The translations under genes were made by a program, and so were the position numbers. Positions 34,015 to 45,743 of a stretch of DNA of 64,000 nt are shown here, in pieces. Numbering within the stretch: the stretch's first letter is position 1; each line of letters opens with the position of its first letter. Origin of the DNA: Calvatia gigantea (taxonomy: Eukaryota > Basidiomycota > Agaricomycetes > Agaricales > Lycoperdaceae); contig JACAAK010000011.1 in the NCBI GenBank assembly GCA_025093985.1, positions 930,001-994,000 on the forward strand, written 5' to 3'. The notes under the pieces were generated by a model. That model saw nothing but the letters and a program-made list of their open reading frames with translations. It was not told the DNA's origin and made no database searches.

Positions 34015-36898
34015 ATGTGTTACCTGATCTTGAAAAAGAATTGTTGAGTGACCTGCAAATCAACTTAATCAAACTCCCTATCTTGAACAACAAAGCATTA
34101 ATCTTCCTTCCTATTGAATTAAACCAAAATTATTCACAAAGTATCCCAGTTACTGTATTAATCAACTTAGGAGCCCAAGGAAACTTCATTTCATTAAACT
34201 TTACTCAGACCCACAAACTCCAAATGAATACCATTGATCAACCAATCAAGGTATCCAACACTGATGGAACCCCTAACAAAAATGGATTAATCTATGAAAG
34301 TGTAGAGCTAAATGCACTTGTCAATGGAAAACAATGCCATTTTGAAGCCTACATCTCAGGAATTGGATCCAAAGACTTAATCCTTGGTTACCCATGGCTA
34401 CAACAGACAAATCCAGACATAAATTGGACTATCCAAGAATTTAGATGGAGAAACAATGATGGTATCCTACCACTAATCATGAAATCTACAAATGGACCTA
34501 CAACCATCAATGAAATTGTGCTGGATATCTATGAATGATACTGAATGATACACCTATTTAGATGAAGACTTTGACCCACTTACAGTAAAAGTCTTTGAAT
34601 CAATCATTCACTCTAATGAGCCAAAGCTTTCAATCAATGAGCTGAAAATCTATTTAGAAAACCTTGATTTCAAAGAATTTCATTTGGAACATGAACTCTA
34701 TGAAATCACCTAAATACCACATGAACTCAAAATCAATATGAAAATTACCCAAGCTAGTAGCCTAGCTCAGAAAACTACTCCAAAAACTGAAGTCAAACTA
34801 CCAAAGAAATATGAAAAATTCATATCCCTCTTTAATATGAGGAAATCTGAATGATTTCCACCAAATCACCCTTATGATCACAAAATTGAACTCCTAGACA
34901 CATTGTTACATGCATTACCTTACTTTGCAACTGGGCCTGGATTGTCTCCACTCAGGGAGAGGTTCAATACTATAGCCCAGGAGTATATGACAAGTCTCAA
35001 TGACTTCTGTACAGACTTCAGATCACTTCCTTGAGTAGAAGCTCATGCTTGTCTAAGAAGTCCAAGTTAAATGTCACTGCAGTCTCCAAGGTTGTTAACC
35101 TTGTAGCAGACAAGCAAAGATAAGAAAGCTTGTTACTAGAATAACTTAAAGTAATACAAGTGTACTACTTAAGGTTTATATACTAGCTATGCATAGGAGA
35201 TAAGTAATTATGTAGTAAAGAGGTATGAGTCAATGGGAGACTGCTATGGGTTAATTGGTAATCTAAGGAGTCATAGAGAGTAGAAAAGAAGCAATACGAG
35301 TTATAGGAAGACAGAGGCAAGTAGATAGAAGTCTGATAATGGGAATAAAGAAGGTGAAACAGGAACATGACTCTGAATGAGTCATAAGAAGTAAAGGTAG
35401 AAATACATGTGTTAAATAAATAAAGAATGGACCAGGGTATAACAAAGGGAAATGGGAAAGTCTAAAGTAGAAGGTTAATATGTTTAAGGAGAAGTAAGGT
35501 TAGTCTGCAGTTGAGTTCATAACACACATTCAAACTAGAACTAGGAAAAATGTATTCTCTATCCTCCCTAGAAACAGAAGAACTCAAAAAGTTCATCAAT
35601 GAAAACCTTTGAAAAGGATATATCTAAGAATTCAAATCTCCCATGGCCTCTTTGTTCTTCTTTGTTGGAAAGAAGGATGGAAAACTCCAACCATGCCAAG
35701 ATTATCAGTACCTAAACAAACACACAAAAAAGAAACCTAATATAATATTCTTTGAAATATACAACTCCCCCACCATATTTCAGAAAATGATGGACACAAT
35801 TTTCACCAAAATGCTTGATAGAGGAGGAATCATTATCTATATGGACAACATTCTAATCTATACAAAAACCCAGGAGGAAATAGACCATCTTACCCTGGAA
35901 GCCCTCCAAATCTTGAAAGATAACAACCTATACCTGAAACTAGAAAAATGTGAATTTGACAAAACCAACCTAGAATATCTCAGCATGATAATCTCCCCTG
36001 ACAAGATTGAAATGGACAACACCAAACTCCACAGAATAGAAGAAAGGCCCAAACCCCACACTACCTGTGATGTCAGACAATTCATGGAATTCTGTAACTT
36101 CTATTGAAAATTCATACATTGCTATGCTGATATCTCTTGACCACTTAACTCCCTACTATCTAAAACCAAGAAATTTGAATGGAAGACTAAAGCAAACAAA
36201 GCCTTCAAACAACTAAAGTCAGAATTTATAAAGAAACCCATATTACTAATGCCAGATCAAACAAAACCATTCTTTATCAAAATGGATGCTTCTAAATATG
36301 CCCTAGGAGCTGTCCTATTCCAGCAAGATATGAATGGAAACTACCACCCTGTAGCTTTTCTATCAAAAGCATTCAACCCAACACAATATAACTATGAAAT
36401 ACATGACTAAGAACTCCTTGCCATAATCACCACATTAGAAGAATGGTAACACTATCTAGAAGAAGCCCAACATTGTATAACCATCAGAACCAACCACAAA
36501 AATCTCACCTTTTGGAGAAAACCTCAAAATATCTCCAGAAGGCAAGCCTGATGGCTTGGATTTCTCTCATACTTTGACTTCACAATCAAACACATCCCAG
36601 GAATGAAAATACCAGCAGCCAATGCACTCTCATGAAGACCTGACCATACCCTAGATGACAACAATGACAACAAAAATGTTGTTGTCTTACCTGAAGAAGT
36701 GTTCCTTAACAGAATAGTTATGCTACTGAACAAACTATTCATCAGTATTGTTGACCATGAATTACAAGACAAGATTATTAAATCATCAAAGTACAACAAA
36801 ATCACCATGGAAGCCATGAAACAACTTCTATCAGATTCACTGGAAACAATAAACCCAAAATACAGGATCATTCCCATGTCAAATGGACACCTCATGAC
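34015..36898 (+). pseudogene. Gy1-2 pol, broken, with deletion in RT
   Basis: The protease (VLINLGAQGNFIS near 34165, DSG changed to NLG) runs open to about 34538. A linker containing PKKYEKFISLF and HPYDHKIELL follows, interrupted by a solo LTR. RT resumes at 35525, but about 185 bp including the first catalytic aspartate are deleted near 35730. YMDD is changed to YMDN (IIIYMDNILIY near 35840). RNase H is near 36270-36600; the end at 36898 is in the integrase linker. Confidence 0.87.
34904..35524 (-). repeat. Gy1 solo LTR, TSD CACAT
   Basis: A 621-bp LTR, TGTTACATGC to TTCATAACA, inverted relative to its host element. CACAT occurs at 34899-34903 and 35525-35529. Removing it restores the linker frame (IELL then D-T then KLELGKMYSL). 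It is an insertion of the family into one of its own older copies. Confidence 0.94.
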
Positions 36899-37393
36899 TT
36901 TTTTATTTTATTTTAAATCATGGCTTGTGCCAATTTATAATGTGGTCCCTGATTGCAGTCTACATGTAGCAAAGTACAAGGACCCTGACTACAAAGTCTG
37001 ATAAGTTAAGAGTAGTCTATCCTTCACAGACAACCCAACCTAGCCTGAACCATACTAACTGAGGCTGTCCAACCCAAATAGAACCAACCTACCTGCTACT
37101 GACTAAACTACCCTGGCTGCCTAAAATGCCCATCACACTGAAGGGGGCCTAGTTGTCCAGGCCCTGTGGTGTACACCCAGTAATGTGCCATCACTATGTA
37201 ACAGCACTCTGATTATCCCACAAGTGGCAGGCCCAGTGGCAATGGTGGCCAAGCACCCACAAAGGGACAGGTGTAGTAAGGAGAGCCAGTGCAAGGAGCC
37301 AGTGCAAGGAGCCACCCCACCCCCAACTTCCCAGACTGGAGGGTATAAATCCAGACTTGAACCCCAACAATCCTATGGCAAGGGTAGAATCCT
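36899..37393 (-). repeat. S repeat copy 3
   Basis: The minus-strand repeat has a tail of T and TTTTA units at 36899-36915 and a 5' edge at CAAGGGTAGAAT like copy 2. Its minus strand contains GGTTCAAGTCT near 37350, a perfect match to the RNA polymerase III B-box consensus, though no convincing A box was found. A 15-bp direct duplication (GAGCCAGTGCAAG unit) is at about 37282-37312. Confidence 0.62.
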
Positions 37394-38300
37394 AACATAT
37401 TGCCAAGGCTCAGCACTAGGAAGGAAGCTTAGTAGAACAAACTTATACTACCCCCCAGGGACCCCACTCCTGTTCAATTACTTCTTCTGCCACAAAATCA
37501 CCAAAGACTAGGCCTAGGACAGGAGAACCACCAGGACAAACCCAGAAGAACCCTCTAAGGACCCCACTTCTGTTACCTTACAACTTCCTAATCCAGTAGG
37601 TCAAAAGCTAGGCAGTCCTACACAGGCCCCCAGCATGTGCCAGCTCATCCAATACCTGTGTTATCTAGTCTGAATGCAAATACCCTAGGGTTTGTGTTCA
37701 GGAAATCAATCAGATCCACTGCCACTGGCAGCAATACCACTTCACTTGTGTCACACATCACTGTGCCTGAGCCTGAACACTGCCACCAACCTTCAGTGAA
37801 AGCCAAGGTCAATGCCTTGAAGAAATAGGATGTGTGCAATAATGCGACCTTTTCATCAGGCAAAAGTTTAGAGGAGATGTGGAGGAAATTTGACCTAATG
37901 GAAGTTGATACCCCAACAGGCCCTGTCATACCATCAATGATTATGAAGGAGGAAGATGTGGTTGTGTAGCTGGTGCTGGTATATAAAAAGCCAGCAATTA
38001 TCAAGAAACCCAAGCTACTCAAGAAGAAGCTGGCACCAAAGGAGACCATTATGTCCTCCATTGATAGCAATGATGAGATGGACTACAGCTCTGATGGAGG
38101 GTGCAGGTCAGTGACTTCATCCCACTACTACTCGCTATCTGACACTGAATCTGTACAGTCCTGTCAATGGATGGGATGGAACAATCCAGATGCAGGGAAT
38201 GTCTGCCTCAGAGTGGAATGTCTTGGAGATTCTGCAGATGAGTTGGGATGATAAGGTCATAGTCAAGTATAGTACACCTACACAGATATAGCAAGTCATC
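37394..38300 (+). other. Unclassified, possibly coding remnant
   Basis: Two partial plus-strand frames are visible: 37637-37828 (ending VKAKVNALKK) and, overlapping, 37830-38251 (LMEVDTPTGPVIP, then KKPKLLKKKLAPKETIMSSI, then acidic Ser-rich DEMDYSSDGG). The style suggests a retroelement ORF1 or gag N-terminus with a basic stretch, but I recognise no family and it is not repeated in the window. It lies between S and the Copia protease, so it may belong to Co1 or to a LINE. Confidence 0.3.
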
Positions 38301-38559
38301 TGCCTCTTGTAGGACTATGTCATAGGCACTATTGTATAGACTTTGTGAACTGTAATATATGCTGGGTGTATGCCAATAGTACTATACATTCTTCTTATTC
38401 CACTAGTGTGATTAAGCAGGAAAATAAGATATGCCTGCTAAACAATATTCAGTATTCAAATACTGAGAAGTTGCGTTTAAAGCAGGAGCACAATACTCTA
38501 AATTTGCTTGAGACATATCACATTTGTGATCTCACAAAGTGCTTGAAATGCAGGGGAGA

Positions 38560-38877
38560 AGTGAATAAACACATGGAGGTAGATGTGGATTGGCTCCTAA
38601 ATTTGGGAGCATCATACCATGTCACCAGTTATCTCTCTGATTTCACAGAGATTAAGATGGGCCACTTCAGCATAATTCAAACTGCTGGCAACCAGAACTA
38701 TGAAATGACAGGTTAAGAATCTGTCATCTTCCAGCATGATGTCAAAGATGGGGGAAAGACTTGAAGTACTATTTCATGTATTGCACTGGTCTTTTATATC
38801 AAGGAAATTATGGAATGGTTAATGTCCTTGGGCCAGATTCTTTGGACTGGACATACCCTAGAGGTGACCATTGATGG
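38560..38877 (+). pseudogene. Co1 protease region
   Basis: The frame reads VDWLLNLGASYHVTSYLSDF, which matches the Copia protease signature WxLDSGAxxHxT with the catalytic DSG changed to NLG. Downstream are VIFQHDVKDGG and a frame with stops to EVTIDG, where Co2 was inserted at the duplicated GATGG (38873-38877). Confidence 0.75.
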
Positions 38878-39434
38878 TGTTGAATCTCACTCTGTACCAC
38901 TACATTGGTTCAGTCTATTTATAGCTGAAATGGGGTTTGAGTATTTCACCTTCAGAGGGTCGATAATAATGGACCATCACGGACTATGTATGCAGTAGTT
39001 GTACCGCCCTTCTGGTAGTCGGTTATACCCTCCGCATGGAACCTTCTAGTACATGTGTCGTACACAGTATGCTCCAATTATGCTACTGGTAGTTAGACCT
39101 CACCCGTATAAGGGTTTAGAGTGCACAGACCAGGGATATTAGTATATATACCCTATGTAGCATTGTAGTATGTATGCCCCTTGGCTCATGCCCTTTGGCT
39201 ACACCCTTTGGCGTAAGACACTATGTCTTCTCTGCTCTATGCTAGCTTCTCTAAGCATCACTTTTCTTCTCCTCAAGACTCTCTGAGCACGCTGGTATAA
39301 GCAGGACAATGTCCGCTACCATGTGCCTCTCCTACTGGACCGTCTCCCAGATGAATACGACTACCCTCCACTGCTGATGCCTACATGCTTAGGTAGTGTG
39401 AATTATATTGGGATGTCTACTCATTCTCTCAATA
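38878..39434 (+). repeat. Co2 5' LTR
   Basis: A 557-bp LTR beginning TGTTGAATCTC and ending CTCAATA (decayed from CTCAACA). A TATATA stretch lies near 39139-39150. It is related to, but longer than, the Co1-type LTRs at 58661-59076 and 59101-59509, sharing their first ~60 bp and the GTGTCGTACA-type middle. Confidence 0.93.
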
Positions 39435-39446
39435 GGTTATGGGCCC
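39435..39446 (+). promoter_or_regulatory. Co2 primer-binding site, half-tRNA iMet type
   Basis: Directly after the LTR is GGTTATGGGCCC. Its complement GGGCCCAUAACC is the anticodon stem-loop of eukaryotic initiator tRNA-Met (CAU anticodon inside). Copia of Drosophila and yeast Ty5 are known to prime from such an internal tRNA-Met half-molecule rather than from the tRNA 3' end. The match is seen directly; use of the tRNA is inferred. Confidence 0.78.
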
Positions 39447-40131
39447 TGACTGCCACTCACTCGGACTGCATTAGCAATGCTGGTAGAGTTTGAGGAGGCT
39501 ATGGTCACTTTCAACCTGGGAGACAGTGGTGCCTTTGGTCCACTTGATACCCTGTCTGACCCATGTTGTGAACGTGTGCACTACGCACAGCAGTCCTTCA
39601 TGATGCTGACACGTTGTTACCCATTCTTGGTTTTTGATCTGGCAAACCGTCATCTCCAGTCTGGTTCGACCATTTTAGGTCTGCTCCCCATTTTGGGTTG
39701 CAGCAGAACTGTTCCACTCTGGTTGCTCCACCTCTGTTCTGGTATTCTCTCTCTGTTCGACAATGACCGCTTTGGGCTTTCTGGGATTCTCTTCAGATCC
39801 ACCTCAGTAATTTACTATATAATGTATCATTTACACTGAGCATTACACTCCGCTTTGCTGGTTAATTAGCTGGTCTTCATGACCACAATAAAACCACAGT
39901 GTCAGGAAAATTATAAGCCTTGTGTTCTTGTGTTCCAAGTTGATTGGGCAAGTCCCGCCTTGAATTCTAAAACACACCACAAGCATATACCTGAGCTATT
40001 TGACTCACTTAAGCTGGCAGTTATAGGCCACTAAGGCCTGCTTAATCAAATAAAGCTGGGATATAGAAAATATCTTCAAGAAGTCCACCATTCGTTCCTT
40101 TACTTCAGGCTTCAATGCTTTACCCCTTCCA

Positions 40132-40753
40132 TGTTAAGCGCGGGTCACGCAGGTGAGACGACCGGAGTCTAGACGCCCGGAGTGATGTGTGGATGCAGAC
40201 GAAGATGGACGAAGCGGGCGAACTCGGGAGGACCGTGGCTTCAATGTATGTGTTGCACCCTCCTGCCGACAAGTGGTCCTAACTTCAGAATAAGGGACGA
40301 GGGTAGAGTCAGAGGCAGAGACAGAGACAGAGACAGAGGTAGAATAGAAGTAGGGTGTTGCTAAGTAGATTTCAGACTGAGGATTACAGACGAAGTAGCT
40401 ATGGTTTATATACGCGAGGAAGTGTGGTTCTACAAAAGGAAACTACTATGACTTCAGGTGCGGGCCAGGTATGGCCACTAGATAAAAACACCGGGAATGC
40501 AACTAGCTAAAAGGAATAAGGTGAAACAGGAACGATATGAACGGTAAAAGGGATTGCAAGGGAAACAGGAGTAGGTATGATGACCGGAGAAATGTACAAG
40601 GAGGATAATCGGAAATTAATGTCAGACATAATAGTAAGAATGGAGAGCGGGGGAGATGGGGGAGAGCGGGTGAGAGCAAATGGTAAATAAAATATAAAGT
40701 ATAGTCCGGGTAAGAGCGGGTGAAGCGGGTGAGCACATGTATGGGTTGTGACA
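40132..40753 (-). repeat. LTR-X solo LTR, TSD TTCCA
   Basis: A 622-bp LTR, TGTTAAGCGC to GGTTGTGACA on the plus strand, with TTCCA at 40127-40131 and 40754-40758. It is the less decayed sister of 9235-9857: CpGs here (for example GCGCGGGTCACG) are TG or CA there. It carries the same GAGACA microsatellite at 40318-40340. Sense orientation is inferred as minus. Confidence 0.94.
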
Positions 40754-43700
40754 TTCCATGTCTATTCGACTACCACTTTATTCTTTCTATGGATAGCTCA
40801 TGCACTTCAAGCACTTTATGACATGCTAAGGCAGTGAGCCACTGCATTTGCAGCACTTATGCTGGTATGGTAGACAGTGGCCACAAGGCTTGCAGCACCA
40901 ATAAAAACCATGGCATTATGCCAATAGCAGCAGCACTTGCAGCATTCGCAAAAAATATCCAAAGAAGATAGCAAGGAGAAGAATGCTTATTGCGTCCTTG
41001 CGCTGGGAAATAAGGGGAGAAGGATAATGAGCTGGTAATACTGCTATTATGTCATTTTAGGAAATACTTCAGAATATAGTTTAAATATGCCGCTGGCTCG
41101 AGTGATTGCCGCCATATACTATTTCTCTCATAGAGGAGCTGTGTCACTATATATCGCGCCCTGCTTCTAGCATTAACATTACTTTACTTGTGTTAAGTGC
41201 ATGTTCACGCGCCCAAGTTTGAAGACCTGTTTTAAGTCAGAGCATGGACAAGCACATTAAAATGCTTTGTCCGCCAACTACAGGAATAACAATGATTGCT
41301 TCAAGGAAGTTTGACTTTATGGAAGTCACCATCCATAATTAGGACTTGAGCGCACCATTTAGCAACTATAATTGAGAAAGAGGATGTGTTTAGCACCATA
41401 CAATGCAATACGCCAACAAATTCCTTAAGAAATCCTTTAGACCGCTCTTTATGGAGCTCGGCGCCGGAGGAGTTCTTGTGTCGCCATTGAAAGATGTTGC
41501 TGACCTTGATACCAATGGAAGGATATACGGTAGTACTTTCGACTTCATACTCCTTGATAAATGCTATGAATAACAGTGTGCCGCGTGAGATGCAAGTGCT
41601 GGCTATAAATCCTTTTCTGCGCAACAAGTGAGAGATCCTTATGGGTTATATAAAGATGATAGCAGGAGCAAGTCGCTCTATTCACTTGAGAAGAATATCT
41701 TTTACAGGATCTCGTGAATCACATCATTACAAAGAAAGGAAATTACAACATGTCTAGGAATTAGCAGAATAGCTCCCAACGTATAACAGTTGAGCTTCAG
41801 CACTATGTCACCAGATTTAATCCTTAGACCTCGCCGCTCTACATTAGGCTTGAGGCAAGAAACTGGAATCCTTCAGGAATGACAAGTATCTGAACTGCTT
41901 TTATATTCCAGCATTAGTCTATGACATTAGGGATAAAGATTTGTAGTGCCACTTCAGTGTGCGGCCGATCTATATCAAGAAAATCTTATAATGTATGTTC
42001 TCGAGCACAATGCTCTTGAGGCAATTGTTAAAGGTCACCACCTTTGCAATAAGTCATACAGAGCTGTATTAGTTCACCCAATCTCATCATTGTACATGAA
42101 CTTGCAATTATAAGCAAGGAGATGTCTGGTTGTTGAACATTATGCCTACTAGACTATATCATTTGACATTATCGAACAGAACTTCCCATGATTATGCCTT
42201 CTCCACTCATCCTTTATGACTTGTTGAGATGTTGTATTATTTTATTACCACTCTGGATTAATTCGCAAGGGAAATTGCATCAGTACCTTTATCCAGAATC
42301 CTTTATACGAATATCCTCGTCCTTGAGTGTAATACTCGGACTTGATGGAATTGATAGTTGTCTACAATGCTACTCTATGACTTCTTATCTCATGATAATA
42401 GTTGTCCTCCTTCGAAAGAAGTTATGAGGCTCTAAGATTCATTAGAGAAACCTCTACAGAATAGCTGACAATGGCCAATGTCACAACTGATTATGGAGGA
42501 GAGTTTGTCTAAACAAGAGCAATAGCAAATATTTGTGGCATAAATAACCCACTTAAACCTCCTACTCCCAATGCTTTCACAATGGTTGACGTAGAGAGAC
42601 TGATCCGCACTACACTTTGAGAGCCTAAAAAGCTTTATGGCAACGGGAAAGTCTTACCCATCTCAGTGATAGTTTAGTGTTGATTAGAGTGCAATGTGCC
42701 AGTCCAAGTGTTTATAGTGGAAGACACTTAATCGTGTAAATCAAGGGATAAACCATTAATTTGGTTCTGTACTGTGGGTTTGGCTTCGCGGTGCATCTGT
42801 TAACATGATGACTGCCCAAACATGATCGCTTATTCGAGATGTAATATACCTTGATCATTTGATCAATGAGAACTTTTGAGTTCAAGCAGCATATAGAAAG
42901 GCTTAACATTCTACGAACAATCCATATTTGAATGCCTTATTCGATGAGGGAATATCCCCTTAAATGTCATAATTCAGCAACTGGATAGCAGTAACCAGTT
43001 CGTTTGCAAAGAAGAGAGCAAAACCTGCATGAAGCAAGAAGTATAGCAAAACTTCTTTATCCGCCATCTTTAGATGTTGCAGGATATATTCCATTTAACT
43101 CCACGATCACCTCCTGATTCCTTTCCATTTCCATTCGAGAAATCTCCACCCACCATATCCTATGTCTTATGCTGATATAATCGCCAATTTAATGCATAAT
43201 ATGTGCATCCTTTATAGGATATCTACTGCTTTTGACACACCACACTTCTGTGTCGCCACTTAGGTGGAATGACCATTGTGGAGGAGTTATAAAATAAAAT
43301 GCTGGTCGATACACATTGCACAATTGAACCTGACTAGGAAAGACTGCACTGTTCATTACACAGGTCACCTACAGGTAGACTATAATGGATTAGGTGTTCA
43401 ATTTCAAGAAGAACTTGTTTGGACTTACTGACTAGAGTTGGACAAGCAGAAGACTTGCTATGCATTCACGCTAGTGTCTACCAGAAAAGCGCAACAGCTT
43501 GGATAAATCATCCTAAAAAAAATGTGATGGTTATACCTCCATATGAGCTTTTGCCTCGCATAGCTTAACAAACTTGCAAGAAAAATTCTTTTATTTCTGG
43601 AATTGTATCGATAATGATCTGCCATTAACAATGTGCATTGACATTTAAATCGAAACACTCATCGCTGAGGGAGGAGTACAGTAAAACAAGTTCTTAATTG

Positions 43701-44339
43701 CTGGTGAATAACTGCATACAATTAAAAGCCTTCAATGGCTACACTTCGCCAGTCCATCTTAATTGATGTGTGCCGTGGTGGTTCGTAACATGATAAACAC
43801 TCTCTAAGCCCTAAAAAGTGATATGATTGAGTAACATGTATTAGGAAACTTAACATGCTGAAAAGCATGGAGAAGAACAACGGATACAGTATTCTTACTC
43901 CAAATCTGATGACCACCTTATCCTGCGCTTAACAGCAAAGGAACTTCATTAAGTTGAAGGCATCACTTTTGTGATTCAATTCTCCAGTTATCCGTGCATG
44001 TGAGAAATGCTTAGTGTTGATGACAAAACTGCTCTTGCAGACTGGATGAGAAGATACATTGGAATAATCTGATGGGCTTCTGCTTACCAGATAAGAAGAG
44101 AGTTTGAATGACACCAGACGAGCACTATAAGTGTTACGTGGAAGGAATCTTCAATCCTTGATTGAGCAGGATTTAATCTGCCTTCATGAGATTATACTGG
44201 ATTTTATCCACAGTTTCCAAAACCACTTTGTCGACCTCGCTTTGGCAATAAAGTCTAACGGCCTTGCAACTAGCTGGCTCAAGCGATTGCCACAACATGA
44301 TACCAATTCCTACGTCATCATGAGCCCTCCTCTTCGGAG

Positions 44340-45010
44340 TTGATGGGGAAAACACAAAGGACATGATATTCCTTTCCGCCTTCATACAAAGATGCTTAGA
44401 TAAAAATATTAGGTTTAGAAATATTCCTTTCTGCCACAGTCGCTGGAAAAATATATTCATAGGACTTTCAATTGTTCCCATTGCCTCTTACAAGTCACAG
44501 ATAAAACAAATGGGGAGTTATCCCCACTGATGTCTCAAGACGAGCATCTTAGGCAAAAATAACATTAGGAAATTATTCCTTCCTCCTCTAATGAGTTGTA
44601 GGAGAAAATATTATAAGGTTTACACTTTTACCTTTCCACCTCTTACGAGTTGTTGGATAAAACAAATCAGGAACATATTCCTTCATACTCATTCAAGAGT
44701 CGACTGTAAAAATATGGCAGGAACTTATTTCTTTCGAAAGATAAAAATAAGATAGGGTCTAACGATCCTTTCTCTCTTTCACGAGATTGAGGAAAAACTT
44801 CATAGGTTTTGAATGTAACCTTCTGCCTCTTTGTGAGTCTACGGTAAAACATCTACATGGAATTTATCCATCTGCCTCAAATCGAGAGTCCGGAAAAATA
44901 TATGGGGTCAATTTCAAGATCCTTCCACCTCTTTGGAGTTGTATGGAAAAACAAATAAGGGACTTAATCATTCCTCCCTCCTTTTTGGAAGTTGACGGGA
45001 AATAACAAAA
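44340..45010 (+). repeat. Degenerate ~50-bp tandem repeat in Co2
   Basis: About twelve diverged units of roughly 50 bp follow each other. Each has GGAAAAA or TAAAAA, then a stretch like ATATAGGAACTTATTCCTT, then CCNCCTCTT and GAGTTG or GAGTC. Clear units begin near 44447, 44585, 44650, 44707, 44791, 44840, 44891 and 44947. No such array exists in Co1. It lies where the RT and RNase H region would be expected. Confidence 0.65.
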
Positions 45011-45743
45011 AGTGTGTATGCATTCCTTGGGACTGTATCCTTAATCCACATTGGCCGAAATGCCTTTTGCATGGAGGAAAATTGCATGAGACCACTTCCA
45101 TTTGCAAATCCATTAATTTGGAATTTGTTCAAGTCAAATCAGAACAAGCCTTGTAGCATCATCGCTCCGCCAGCTCATAGGACTGCCGTGGCTGATTGGT
45201 CTACATAACCGCAAAGTGACGGCCTTGGTTACGCTGGCTTATTACTGCTGCTTTCCTGATCTCACAATAATTGCATGCTGGATTAGTGACCAGTGATTTA
45301 TCACTTAGGATTTCACATCAGCAAAATGGTTTTTAGTATTTCGCACCTACACGGAAAAACAGACTTGTTAAACACTTTGAAAGAATTGCTGTTTACAATT
45401 TCTGGAGGAGCCTTTTTAGGCTTTCCTTACTCCTACTCTTAGACGAAAGTCGCAGCGAGTTAGTTGCGGGAGTTCAGTTGAGTTAAAGGACATTTGATAG
45501 CTCAAAGCAATTGTTGTTGCATCCTTTATGGCCATCATAGCAAACACTAGCATCAATTCCTCTCCACTACAGGAATTCTTTTCCAACTTTCAAAAGCTGG
45601 TTAAATCCGCATGATCGTTGATGACTCCGACATTTGATGTTCGGCTCTGCTGCTCTTTTGTTGAAGATTCCAATGTCTAAGTCTGGTTTCAATACCACTA
45701 GATCATTGAAGCGTTAATCTTCCCCCCTTTAAGTAAGGAGGAG

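Larger units (their letters stand above)
30888..36898 (+). mobile_element. Gy1 copy 2, degenerate, 3' truncated
   Basis: 5' LTR, primer site, leader, gag and pol in the same order as Gy1-1. It ends inside the integrase linker at 36898, where the tail of an S repeat begins. A Gy1 solo LTR (34904-35524) sits in the protease-RT linker. Arginine codons have widely become TGA or CAA. This copy preserves a linker segment that the younger Gy1-1 has lost. Confidence 0.9.
39447..45730 (+). pseudogene. Co2 interior, scrambled Copia remnants
   Basis: Short blocks are collinear with Co1: GTCCTCCTTCG and DNGGEF (integrase, 42400-42510) match 46740-46860; the TATAGTGGAAGACAC block (42713) matches 47080; GCCTTATTCGATGAGGG (42933) matches 47301; GGAATGACCATTG (43266) matches 47620; CTGAGGGAGGAGTA (43666) matches 56994; GAAGGCATCA (43956) matches 57279. 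Between them are many indels and no usable frame. Unlike Co1 it keeps many CpG. From 39447 to about 42150 I see no recognisable domain apart from the nested LTR-X. Confidence 0.7.

Noticed and set aside
37340..37365. S repeat as a proven tRNA-derived SINE
   Set aside because: One copy has a good B box, but no A box at the right spacing was found and the other copy's B box is poor.
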